DNA from: Anisodus tanguticus
Lineage: Eukaryota > Streptophyta > Magnoliopsida > Solanales > Solanaceae
Reading direction: 5' to 3'
Length of the DNA stretch: 64,000 nucleotides
NCBI GenBank assembly: GCA_034509755.1
Contig: CM067556.1
Span: forward strand, 8,827,501-8,891,500
Below, one piece after another: positions 27,401 through 33,957 of this stretch (its first letter is position 1; each line of letters starts with the position of its first letter). A program made the position numbers and the translations under genes. The notes below the pieces were generated by a model. It was given only the letters and a program-made list of their open reading frames with translations, made no database searches and was not told the origin of the DNA.

Positions 27401-27517
27401 GCATAGGAGAGGGTCGGGAGACTTGTGAGTAGCTGAGGCCACTATAGATTCCAATTGCGCCACCAAGACTGCAAATCTAGATAGTGGCACTTCGTCTCTC
27501 ACGAATTTCTTCGCCAT
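483..27517 (-). CDS. SWEETIE: SWEETIE-like giant HEAT-repeat protein (HEATR5/LAA1 family), 5' half, 32 exons
   Basis: Exons in transcript order: 27353-27517, 25800-26007, 25026-25132, 23117-23353, 22924-23013, 22477-22561, 21627-21691, 19929-20033, 18958-19047, 18758-18838, 17706-17774, 16635-16760, 13184-13287, 10573-10705, 10395-10501, 8521-8631, 8258-8425, 8019-8105, 7729-7822, 7522-7590, 7324-7446, 7170-7238, 6982-7086, 6707-6795, 6168-6324, 5083-5232, 3561-3610, 3286-3385, 3115-3171, 1762-1829, 1109-1202, 483-706. All junctions are GT/AG and keep one open frame of 1195 codons plus 2 nt, so the gene looks intact here. The product begins MAKKFVRDEVPLSRFAVLVA and matches remembered Arabidopsis SWEETIE (At1g67140, about 2200 residues) exon after exon: ARKPVRHLASVAVARI, ECLGELYRYFGRRITSG, RCLKAFASIGGPGLG, DQMSEPTQRG and LRYRTRVFAAE. 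The fold is repeated amphipathic HEAT helices with no catalytic motif. Known of the family: Arabidopsis sweetie mutants have altered sugar and trehalose metabolism and early senescence; animal HEATR5 and yeast Laa1 act with the AP-1 clathrin adaptor. A trafficking scaffold role here is inference. The 3' half lies left of the window. Confidence 0.93.
1830..3114 (-). other. SWEETIE intron 29
   Basis: This 1.3-kb intron lies between exons encoding the LRHLIEKDA segment and the MNEHIEDTL segment. It is AT-rich. I could not find a recognisable gene or transposon in it. Confidence 0.6.
3239..3257. repeat. poly-C tract in SWEETIE intron 28
   Basis: A run of 19 C on the plus strand (poly-G in the transcript) sits in the short intron between the exons at 3286-3385 and 3115-3171. 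It lies about 30 nt downstream of the splice donor in transcript direction. The run length could be affected by sequencing slippage. Confidence 0.85.
3611..5082 (-). other. SWEETIE intron 26
   Basis: This AT-rich intron of about 1.5 kb lies between the exon ending FFSRCK and the exon beginning SVIAEVSSRQ. No transposon termini or coding similarity could be recognised. Confidence 0.55.
5592..5822 (+). mobile_element. tRNA-derived SINE (Solanaceae SolS type) in SWEETIE intron 25
   Basis: The 5' end has a tRNA-like RNA polymerase III promoter: a box A-like TGGCCTAGTGGTCGATGAAG, then a degenerate box B (GGTTGAAATTTGC). The body runs through CACTAGGTGATTTCTTCC and ends GACACCACGGTTATAAAAAAA, a layout I associate with SolS SINEs of potato, tomato and tobacco. 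The flanks AAAAGATGTG (just before) and AAAAAATGTG (at the A tail) look like a weak target-site duplication. Family assignment is from memory; the insertion call rests on the promoter boxes and A tail. Confidence 0.65.
6846..6901. repeat. 28-bp tandem duplication in SWEETIE intron 23
   Basis: The unit beginning GGATAATTAAGGTTCTTAGG occurs twice head to tail with a 28-bp period, with a single difference near the end. It lies wholly within an intron and does not touch a splice site. Confidence 0.75.
9047..9262. repeat. 108-bp tandem duplication in SWEETIE intron 15
   Basis: A 108-bp block (9047-9154) is repeated directly at 9155-9262, and the homology runs a few bases beyond. I see one substitution, GCAAAATTT against GCAAAACTT. 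Near identity implies a recent duplication, or a collapse/expansion assembly artefact. No exon is included. Confidence 0.9.
9364..9500 (-). mobile_element. tRNA-derived SINE head in SWEETIE intron 15
   Basis: Read on the minus strand, the block starts TTTTTGGTCCAGTGGTAATA, carries a short inverted pair around ACGTGTG / CACACGT, and then a perfect box B, GGTTCGAACC. Box A-like GGTCCAGTGG and box B are spaced as in tRNA-derived SINEs. It differs from the Au-type and TS-type copies elsewhere in the window. The 3' boundary is uncertain. A genuine tRNA gene is unlikely because no complete acceptor stem can be formed. Confidence 0.5.
10240..10390. repeat. foldback element with 7-bp minisatellite
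   Basis: Four perfect copies of TTGGCAG lie at 10261-10288. Around them, TTTAGGAAAAAATACAC on the left and GTATAAGTTTTCCTCAAA on the right form an imperfect inverted pair, with inner GGCAGGTTAGGTATG opposite an inverted AACCTGCCATG. The block could fold into a long imperfect hairpin, as small MITEs do. No clear target-site duplication was identified. Confidence 0.5.
11229..12453. mobile_element. Mutator-like element (MULE) with long TIRs in SWEETIE intron 13
   Basis: The two ends are long inverted repeats of roughly 100-120 bp: the left begins GAGAAAATAGCTAAATGACC and the reverse complement of the right begins GAGAAAATAGCCAAATGCAC. Shared inner blocks include CCCCCAACGTATG, GAACTGTTTAAAA and ATTACCTCCCTA. 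A 9-bp duplication with one mismatch flanks it (GCAAGATTT at 11220-11228, GTAAGATTT at 12454-12462), as expected for Mutator superfamily insertions. At 1.2 kb it encodes no recognisable MURA transposase and is non-autonomous. The interior has a more GC-rich ORF (11681-11995) of unknown origin. Confidence 0.8.
11681..11995 (+). other. open reading frame inside the MULE, possible captured fragment
   Basis: A 104-codon ORF is rich in Lys, Arg and Glu and is unlike the AT-rich DNA around it. I do not recognise the protein, and an equally long frame runs on the opposite strand, so coding is not established. Internal GC-rich sequence between long TIRs is the arrangement of Pack-MULEs that carry host gene fragments, so capture is possible. 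Chance openness is equally possible. Confidence 0.25.
12548..12614 (+). mobile_element. TS-type SINE 3' end
   Basis: The stretch reads CCTCCCCAGACCCTAGGTTG, then GTGGGATTTCACTAGG and a (TTG)n tail. This is the 3' end of the tobacco TS SINE family as I recall it. Only the last 65-70 bp are present; the tRNA-like head is missing. Confidence 0.65.
13288..15473 (-). other. SWEETIE intron 12, left part, unassigned
   Basis: This is intronic DNA between exon 13 and the SINE cluster. Several frames of 80-100 codons exist (for example 13967-14275) but none has recognisable similarity or coding character. No transposon termini were found. Confidence 0.5.
15474..15564 (-). mobile_element. 5'-truncated Au-type SINE
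   Basis: Reverse orientation. It contains the 3' two-thirds of the Au-type consensus: CCCGGTGCACTAAGCTCCCA, then CTATGCGCGGGTCCGGGGAA, then TCTATTGTACGCAGCC. The tRNA-like head with box A and box B is missing, consistent with 5' truncation during reverse transcription. Confidence 0.75.
15719..15885 (-). mobile_element. Au-type SINE flanked by a 60-bp perfect direct repeat
   Basis: A near full-length Au-type SINE in reverse orientation. The tRNA-like head is at the right: read on the minus strand it has GTAACTGGTAAAGTTGCC (box A region), GGTCACGGGTTCAAGCC (box B) and AACAGCCTCTTGCAGAAATG. The few bases usually present before GTAACTGG are missing. Exactly the same 60 bp lie on both sides (15659-15718 and 15886-15945), far longer than the usual 8-20 bp SINE target duplication. 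Confidence 0.85.
16270..16536 (-). mobile_element. TRIM-like LTR retrotransposon relic
   Basis: At 16481-16493 GGCTCTGATACCA is a perfect minus-strand match to the primer-binding site complementary to initiator tRNA-Met. A TGTTGAAGTG...CACTTCAACA block at 16494-16536 has the inverted ends of a short or shrunken LTR. The left part (AAAAGCTAGCTCATGAGGGG ... CATCTGGAGCGTGGACAA) resembles small non-coding LTR elements seen across dicots. No gag or pol coding is present. The two putative LTRs are not obviously the same length, so borders are tentative. Confidence 0.45.
17194..17588 (+). mobile_element. 5'-truncated LINE (non-LTR retrotransposon) tail
   Basis: The insert encodes the zinc-binding (zf-RVT) C-terminal tail typical of plant LINE reverse transcriptases: CKVASRLWRAALNLFG, then WVIWKERNRRAFEG, then SLVSFWC. 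It ends with a short 3' UTR and a run of A at about 17580-17588. A 14-bp target duplication with one mismatch brackets it (ATGGCACCTGATTT at 17180-17193, ATGGCACCTCATTT at 17589-17602). Only about 395 bp were inserted, so it was dead on arrival. It lies in SWEETIE intron 11, opposite to the gene. Confidence 0.85.
17775..18757 (-). other. SWEETIE intron 10
   Basis: A 1-kb AT-rich intron. No recognisable transposon ends, SINE boxes or coding similarity were seen. Confidence 0.55.
20034..21626 (-). other. SWEETIE intron 7
   Basis: An intron of about 1.6 kb between the exon ending WVSFLQ and the exon starting AIRLKYLQPD. A 127-codon frame (20592-20975, minus) has no recognisable similarity and no consistent splice context. 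I regard it as chance. Confidence 0.5.
24036..24067. repeat. poly-C/poly-A tract
   Basis: A run of about 14 C is followed directly by about 21 A on the plus strand, just upstream of the nested SINE pair in SWEETIE intron 3. In the transcript this is a long poly-U then poly-G. Confidence 0.8.
24093..24450 (+). mobile_element. Au-type SINE (outer, interrupted)
   Basis: Begins GGAGCCTTGGCGCAA with the Au-type 5' head. It is interrupted at about 24143, and resumes at 24342 with the middle and 3' end, including CTTGCAAGGTAAGG, CCCCGCGCATAGCGGGAGCT and TGCACCGGATTGCAC. Without the insert it would be a roughly 170-bp forward-strand SINE. It is more diverged than the inserted copy, consistent with being older. 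Confidence 0.8.
24144..24328 (-). mobile_element. Au-type SINE (inner, nested)
   Basis: A full-length reverse-strand copy with all landmarks: GCACTAAGCTCCCGCTATGC, TCTATTGTACGCAGCCTTAC, then, read on the minus strand, box B GGTTCAAGCC and box A GTAACTGGTAAAGTTG and 5' GGGGAGCCTTGGAGTAAC. A 13-bp target duplication (TCATGGGTCCAAA at 24131-24143 and 24329-24341) derives from the outer SINE's own sequence, which proves the order of insertion. Confidence 0.9.
25304..25541. mobile_element. Stowaway-type MITE in SWEETIE intron 2
   Basis: Ends are the Tc1/mariner Stowaway inverted repeats: CTCCCTCCATCCCAATTTAT on the left and ATAAATTGGGACGGAGGAAG on the right. They are flanked by TA dinucleotides (25302-25303 and 25542-25543). 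Length is 238 bp with no coding capacity. Confidence 0.92.
26726..26905 (+). mobile_element. Au-type SINE in SWEETIE intron 1
   Basis: A forward-strand Au-type copy: GCTTGGAGTAACCGGTAAAG (box A region), GGTCATGGGTTCAAGCCGTG (box B), CAATAGACCCTTGTGGTCCG and a 3' end GTGCACCGGTTTGCCCTTTT. A perfect 14-bp target duplication flanks it (TTCATCTTTGAAAG at 26712-26725 and 26906-26919). Confidence 0.92.
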
Positions 27518-27645
27518 TGTAATTTTTTAGGGTTTTAGAAAGCACTCAGCTTTCGCAGTTTCCTCATTCGTTGCAGTGAAGTGAAGTACTGAGGATGGGA
27601 TCGGATCGATCGGCTCTTAAAACTGGGGCTCAAAGGGGTATGCGG
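27518..27645 (-). promoter_or_regulatory. SWEETIE 5' leader/proximal promoter with telo-box
   Basis: Only 128 bp separate the SWEETIE start codon from the 3' LTR of a copia element. Read on the minus strand, an AAACCCTA telo-box (about 27528-27536) lies some 10 nt upstream of the ATG, and the start context is ACAATGGCG, which is good for plants. Telo-boxes near the 5' end are common in plant housekeeping genes. I see no clear TATA box in this short stretch. The transcription start may lie here or inside the LTR. Confidence 0.4.
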
Positions 27646-27742
27646 TCAAAGAGAATAATATGTATTATGAAAATAAAATATACACCGAACTAATTCATTA
27701 CTATAATAATTGAAGATATACTAATGATATTCATATATATCA
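27646..27742 (-). repeat. 3' LTR of copia element 1, deleted
   Basis: Only 97 bp against 230 bp for the partner LTR. It starts TCAAAGAGAATAAT where the partner starts TGAAAGAGAATAAT, and both end in a TATATCA/TCTATCA terminus. The missing block is the central part of the LTR. It lies 128 bp upstream of the SWEETIE start codon and in the same orientation. Confidence 0.75.
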
Positions 27743-30136
27743 CACCCTCGCAGTCGTGGCGTGTGATTGTCGTATGATGAAACTGTCCCGAAAATCTTCA
27801 AATAAAATCAATGGAAGCCTCTTAGTAAAGATGTCAGCAATCTGATAACATGAAGGGACATGCAAGACACGTTTCCACGAGCAACCTTTTCGCGAACTAA
27901 AGTGAATATTCATCCTGATATGTTTAGTGTGTTGATGTTGTACATGATTTCCCGAGAGATATATCGCACGAACATTATCATAGTACCCAAGAGTAGAAAC
28001 ATAATTTGTAAATCTCTTGTACCAGGCCCGAAGAGCCTGTTTTAGCCCATACAAAGATGTCTTCAGCAAGCACACATGGTTCGGATGAGCGGGGTACATG
28101 AAATCCAATGGATGATGCATGTATACCGTTTTCTTGAGTTCTCCGTGTAAGAATGCATTTTTCACGACTAGCTGATGAATGGGTCATGCTTTTGAGAGAG
28201 CTAGACTGAGAACAGTGCGAATAGTTGCCTGTTTGACCACCGGGCTAAACGTCTCTCCACAATCCACGTCAACCTGTTGAGTTTTGCCATCACCTATAAG
28301 ACGGGTCTTATGCCTCTCAAAACACCCATCAGATTTTTCTTTATGAGTAAAAATTCACATATAAAGAATCACATTAACATCAGGTGGACGGGGCACCAAC
28401 TCCCATGACTTATTTTTAATAAGAGCATTATATTCATCATCCATAATCATTTTATAATTCGGGTCACGAAGGGCAGACACGAGATTACGTGGTAGAGGGG
28501 ATTTAGTACCGTTAGAGTTGAGATTAAATTGTTGCTTTGGTTTAAAAATTTCTTGTTAGCTGTGAGTAACTGGCTGTGAAGACGGAATAGGAGTGGGTTG
28601 GATTCGGGTGTGGGCCGTGGGCTGGTCCGGTTCCCAACTGGACTGACTCGGCCCACCACCCAATGGAAAGGGGACGAGTCTAGCGGGCAGTGGCCTGATT
28701 GGCTGATTGCCGCTGGATTAGGCCGACTGGCATGAAACAGTAACCTGGTTGGCTTGGGCTAGAGGGCAGTGGGCCGGATTGGGCTAGCTAGTCCATTTGA
28801 CCTGGTGTGGGCTTGGCCAAGTGATGAACCACATAAGGTGAAATTTCATTATCCAAAAAATCATATGAACAGGACGTTGAACTATGTAACTTAGTAACGA
28901 AAATTGGGTTTCATCAAAAATGACATGACGACTAATAATGATTTTGTTAGATGATAGATCATAGCATTTGTAACTACGATGATTAGATTGGTAACCCAAA
29001 AAGACACAAGCGGTATAGCGGGCTTGATTTTATTTATGGTAGTTGATGGAAAGATAGGATAACATAAACACCTAAATATCCGAATATGAGAATAAGACGG
29101 GTCTTTTTTATAAAGATTTTTGAGTGTAGATTGGTAGGCTAATCATTTGCTATGGAGGATGTTGAGAAGGTAAGTTGTCATTTGTAATGAATGATGCCAA
29201 AATGAAGGCGGTAGTGAGACATGAGCTAGTAATGTACGAACAATATTATTAATGGTGCAGATTTTTCTCTCTACTTTCCCATTTTGTGATGAAGTATGTG
29301 GACATGAGAATCGAAAAGATACATCATTAACCTTGTAAAATTCCTGAAATGACCCATTATCAAATTTCCTTCCATTATCACATTGAATGTTCTTACCCCC
29401 GATTTAAATTGAGTACGAATGAATGCTCTAAATGATATAAATGTGGAATAAACTTGAGACTTTTTAGATAACATAAATGTCCACAAAAATATAGAGTAAT
29501 CATCTAATAACAAAACATAATAACGGTGGCCCGAAGAGCTCAAAACGGGAGATGTCCAAAGATCGTTATGGATAATATCAAAAGGTAACATAGTAAATAA
29601 TTAGATGTAACAAAATATAATTTAACATGTTTCCCAATAGGACAAGAAGGACAAACATTAGAACTACGAGTACGATTACACTCAATTAATTTAGAGTTTT
29701 TAAGTGAGTTAAAAACATATGAGCCCGGATGACCCAAACATGCATGTCATAAAGAAGACGTTAAAGCTGCAAAAGTTGATGATGTGGCTTGATTTGTGGT
29801 GACGGGATAAAGCTCACCCCGACTATCACATCTCATTAGATGCATCCCCGTCCAGAAATCCTTCACAGAAAACCCAAATGGATAAAAATTCAACAGAAAC
29901 TGAGTTATCAGTTGTAAATTTCCTAACAGACACCAAATTTTTAATCATTTGAGGAGCATGAAGGACATTTTCAAGGCTAAATGCGGGTTTGGGGAAGATA
30001 AATTTGTGTGACCATAACCCCGAATTGGAATTGAATGACCACTACCAACAATTATGCCATGATTTTTGCTCAAATTGAAATAAGACGAGAGATTACCTTG
30101 CGCGGATGTCATATGAGAAGTAGCACCGATGTCCAT
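27740..30136 (-). pseudogene. copia element 1 pol remnant (protease, integrase, RT/RNase H)
   Basis: Order on the minus strand follows copia: aspartic protease (DIGATSHMT active-site region, 30100-30136), GAG-pre-integrase zinc region (29540-29737) and integrase core (DIIHNDLWTSPVL, 29271-29591). Then comes an RT start (KNAFLHGELKKTVYMH) joined directly to the RNase H end (RAIYLSGNHVQHQHTKHI ... IADIFTK). The YVDD catalytic box and most of RNase H are missing, although the reading frame continues across the junction (27740-28165). Other frameshifts and stops separate the domains. Confidence 0.85.
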
Positions 30137-30509
30137 TTACCAATTTGCATCTGAAGGATTTAGCCCAACTATATGTATCGTTGTTGGGCCTGTTGCATTG
30201 AAGGCCTGATGTGGTTGAGGCCCAAGCAGGTCAGGCTGCTGCCAGGCCTGTTGTTGTCGAGGCACAAACTGGCCTGTCTACTTCTGCCTGCCGGCCGGTG
30301 GACCTTTCCCAAATTTGTGTTGGGTATGGGCAAGGCATGATGGCCTTTGCCCACTGGCCCAAGGTTGCTGTCAGGGGTGTTATGGCCCGGATCCCTACTG
30401 GCCGCCGCCACGTCCGTCATTGCTGCCACGACCCTTGCCACCGCCACGACCCTTTTTGCCACCACCGTTGTTACAATTTTGACTATAATTTTCAGAGAAT
30501 GATTGAGAG

Positions 30510-31196
30510 TCATCGGTTTCTCGATACGTGTCCGCCATCATGGTTGGAATGTGCTCTGGTTGCGACCTTTTTAGCCAACCCCGCATCTTCTAAAGTGAGC
30601 ATGGAACATGTTTTGTATAAATGTGGGATAAGATTGCTTTGGCGAATGAGAGTTCCAACACTGTTATATGCTTCGAAGAGTCCCGCAACCATTTGAAGAA
30701 CGAGACGAGCATTCATGACAGGTGCTCCCACGTTCTTGAGTTGATCCGACAATTCCTTGAGCATTTGACAATATGTGAAGGCATTCGAAAAATCCTCCAT
30801 AGTTGTGTGGGAGAATTCTTGATCAAGGGTTACGGCATGAGAATTTTTGTTATCTTGGAATATATCACACAACATATTCCAAGCTTCCATTGTCGTGGCG
30901 TCGGGTTTGATAATTGTATGCAAGAGGTCTCTAGAGATGGTGGAATAAATCCATTGGAGGACCGTAGCGTAAAGAAATTCTCATAATTCCATTTCATCAT
31001 CGTTGGAAGACACTTTCTCCTTGCCTTTTTCCGGTTTGACGATGTGATGGAGGACTCTATGAGACCTTGCGTGAATTTTAAAAAGTTTCGCCCACGTCGC
31101 ATATTGGATGTTTTCTATTTCAAGGACGATAGAAATGTTGTTCTTGATGTTGGAGAATGCAAGAGCATGATATAAGATATTATTTGTGTTAGACAT
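30510..31196 (-). pseudogene. copia element 1 gag remnant
   Basis: Starts MSNTNNILYHALAFSNIKNN and carries the Ale-type gag signature ENIQYATWAKLFKIHARSHR. After a frameshift it continues with DATTMEAWNMLCDIFQDNKN and MVAGLFEAYNSVGTLIRQSN. Frame changes near 31000 and 30900 break it into at least three pieces. Confidence 0.8.
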
Positions 31197-31299
31197 GACT
31201 GAGGGGAGAGAAAAAAATGGGTGGCGGATGGGATGTAGCCGAGTAGGGCGGCGGAAATGTAGTGAGGAGAGGAAAATTTTCCCTAGGCTGCTGATACAA

Positions 31300-31529
31300 T
31301 GAAAGAGAATAATCTCTTGATCATTTTATTAGTTTAATTAAAGGTTGGATGTACTTGTTCAGGTCATGTCTACTTTTGGTCATTCTTCTCCATGATATAC
31401 AATAGTCATCCTATAATATAATTACGGAAATCAAATATACAAATAACTAATACAAAGATTAATACAATAATTAAAGATACAAAAGATCACTAATGATATC
31501 AATAGAATATATTTTCATATATTCTATCA
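31300..31529 (-). repeat. 5' LTR of copia element 1
   Basis: A 230-bp LTR with TG...CA ends as read on the plus strand. It abuts the primer-binding site on its left and the target pentamer on its right. Confidence 0.75.
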
Positions 31530-31535
31530 CGCGGT

Positions 31536-33615
31536 AATTTATATAAGTGGTATACTAGACACGCATATAGGAAATTGTAACGTGCTGAATAACTAATTAC
31601 TGTACTGATATTGTTTGGGAAATAAGAAAAAATTAAAGTAATTTACTAAATACTAGATTATAATGAATCTAATAATGTTTTTTTTCATCCTAAATTGAAG
31701 ATTTCTTCCTTTTTTTGGCTTCTAAGTGAATTTGTCCTCGCAATCATAAATTATAAATAAAATAAGCATTAGAGGTTGAAACTTAACACTTAGATGCTTA
31801 ATTTTGTAACGTTTGTGAGAAATGACCAGTAAATAAGGTTTATTCTTATTATGACTAGTAAAGTGGACCGCCTTCGCGCAGTCATAAAAGAATCAATAAA
31901 TTCAAAAAATGACCTTTTGTTTTGTAAATTTAATCAAGATAGAGGAGATAAGTTTGCTACACATTATACACAGAAAATTTAATGTTATAAATAAAGAAAA
32001 AATATAACACCCATTTCATATTACTAACTCCATACAAACAACCGATATTATGAAAGAAAGATAGTGAAATTAAAACTAAATGATTTACGCTTTTACATAG
32101 GAAATTGTTTAACGAAAAATAATATTTAGAAAAACAATCATACCCCTCTTCTTTACAGAATCTCAACATGAATTACCAAACTATAAAAGTCAATTACTTG
32201 CTTCTGCTTCAAATCTTCCGTAGAGAGCATACACAAATAATATTTTGATCCAAGCAATTTGTAGATCATATAAATGAGCTTTTAAAACCGATCTGCATTT
32301 GTTTGCAACCAAAAAGATTAATTAGATTGAAAAAGAACGAACTTAGAACGTTACCTACAAATGATATAAATAGATACAAAAAACAAGGGCGGATACGACA
32401 TGGTGGCGATATCAGCTTCATCTGAAACCCTATATTTTTTACGCGGAGGATAAATTTACATGTGAAAATTTATTAAAATTATGCAATAGTAGATATAAAC
32501 TCATAACTTTTAAATTTTAGGATTTAATCTAATAACCTTAGACGTTGAACCCACAAAATTTAAATCATGAATGTAGCTTGACATTTTCATAATGAATAAT
32601 CTACGTACAAAGTATACAAACAAATATACAGTAACCAGTACATCAGCAAAGCGCGATAATTTAATCACAAAGAGTATGGAAAAGAGATTTATTGAAGAAA
32701 TTTTTTTTGCCAGTAACGCATGAAGTAATCCAAAGCATTACTTTATCTGCATCAGTTTGCTCGAAAAAGATTAATTGAATTAAAAAACGCCAGCAAGGAA
32801 TTATTTCTGCGGCTCTAGCTAGAAAAAAGATTTGTAGAGATCTCTAACGTTGGCTGATCATGAGTGCTCAAAGTAAACAGAAACATGTATATAAAAGTAA
32901 AAATGAGCTATAGATCAGCTAAGAGAGGTAACACAATTTATATTTTGACTTGCGAAATTAAGTTATAGATAAGGGTAGGTCGAATTTCGTTTTTTCGATG
33001 TTAAAAGTATTTCCGATCACTTTTTTGTTACTTAAAATACCGGAAAACAAAAATTAAAACCAACTATTTGAGGGACAAAAATTAAAGACCGCCCCAGAAT
33101 TAGCCTTCTAAATTGTTTAACAAGTGTCACATGTTTTTACTAATTTATTAACTCACTATCATCTTATTTACTCTATGTATAAATTTCTTTCATTCTGAAA
33201 AAGTGAAGTTCGTTTTGTGGAAAAAAAAAATAGAGCTTTTGAAGAAGAAAAAAATTCTATGCTCTTATTTATTTATTAAAAATGAAAGTTTTATTTTGTT
33301 GAAGTAATGTATTCTTATTTGTGGAGCTTTGAACTCAATAACTAGTTAAAAGTTTGTTCGGATCTTACAAAGTTATTGGGCTGTTATATATATATATATA
33401 TATATATATATCGTAAGGGAGACAAATCAAAAGTTGCACTGATGGATCAGTGAATATTATGTTGTAGGCTTGCAATGTGGCTTAAATCTCATTAAAGAAA
33501 AGGAGTTATCGGGGCCTAAGATTTACTTATTTTTCTTAGTAATTATATTTTCGCTGAAATTACGTGTTGAAGCTTCTTTATGCTCAAGATTAGTTTCATT
33601 ACCATATACACCTAT
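31536..33615. other. intergenic DNA between copia elements 1 and 2
   Basis: About 2.1 kb of very AT-rich sequence. It includes a (TA)n microsatellite at about 33384-33410. No gene, LTR or SINE could be recognised. Confidence 0.5.
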
Positions 33616-33620
33616 GTAAC

Positions 33621-33957
33621 TGAAAGAAATAATCTCCTTGATTATTTTCATTAATTGAAAGATATATATACAGGTTACATATTTACATAATAGGAGAATC
33701 TTATTCCTATTCTACTCTTAAAACCTTCTTCTACCATAATTCTAACTATACAATTATGGTAAGTGTACAAGACTAATTAAGGTAACATTTACACTACAAT
33801 ATATTAACAATATACACCAAATATACATCCCTGCCCGTGATGGGCTTCTGGTCTTGGAGATGCCCACTGCCGAGATGGGCCAGAATCCACTGCATTGCCC
33901 GTGATATACACTTATGTATATCAAGTGTATATCACGAGTATATTACCTTGTTTAACA
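33621..33957 (-). repeat. 3' LTR of copia element 2
   Basis: 337 bp, TGAAAGAAATAAT ... CTTGTTTAACA, bounded by GTAAC on the left and the polypurine tract on the right. It contains several GATATACAC/GTATATC inverted motifs near its end. Confidence 0.92.

Larger units (their letters stand above)
27646..31529 (-). mobile_element. Ty1/copia element 1 (Ale-like), internally deleted
   Basis: Minus-strand LTR retrotransposon with gag, protease, integrase and partial reverse-transcriptase remnants. The 5' LTR is at 31300-31529, the 3' LTR at 27646-27742. The primer-binding site next to the 5' LTR (about 31284-31299) reads TGTATCAGCAGCC on the minus strand, a degraded initiator tRNA-Met site. Flanking pentamers TGCGG (27641-27645) and CGCGG (31530-31534) agree at 4 of 5 positions. 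At 3.9 kb it is about 1.3 kb shorter than element 2; part of the loss is the RT core. Confidence 0.88.

Noticed and set aside
30211..30696. 161-codon plus-strand frame
   Set aside because: It is the antisense of the copia element 1 gag region, where real gag motifs read on the minus strand.
33384..33410. (TA)n tract as a possible origin or regulatory element
   Set aside because: Ordinary microsatellite in AT-rich plant intergenic DNA with nothing else around it.
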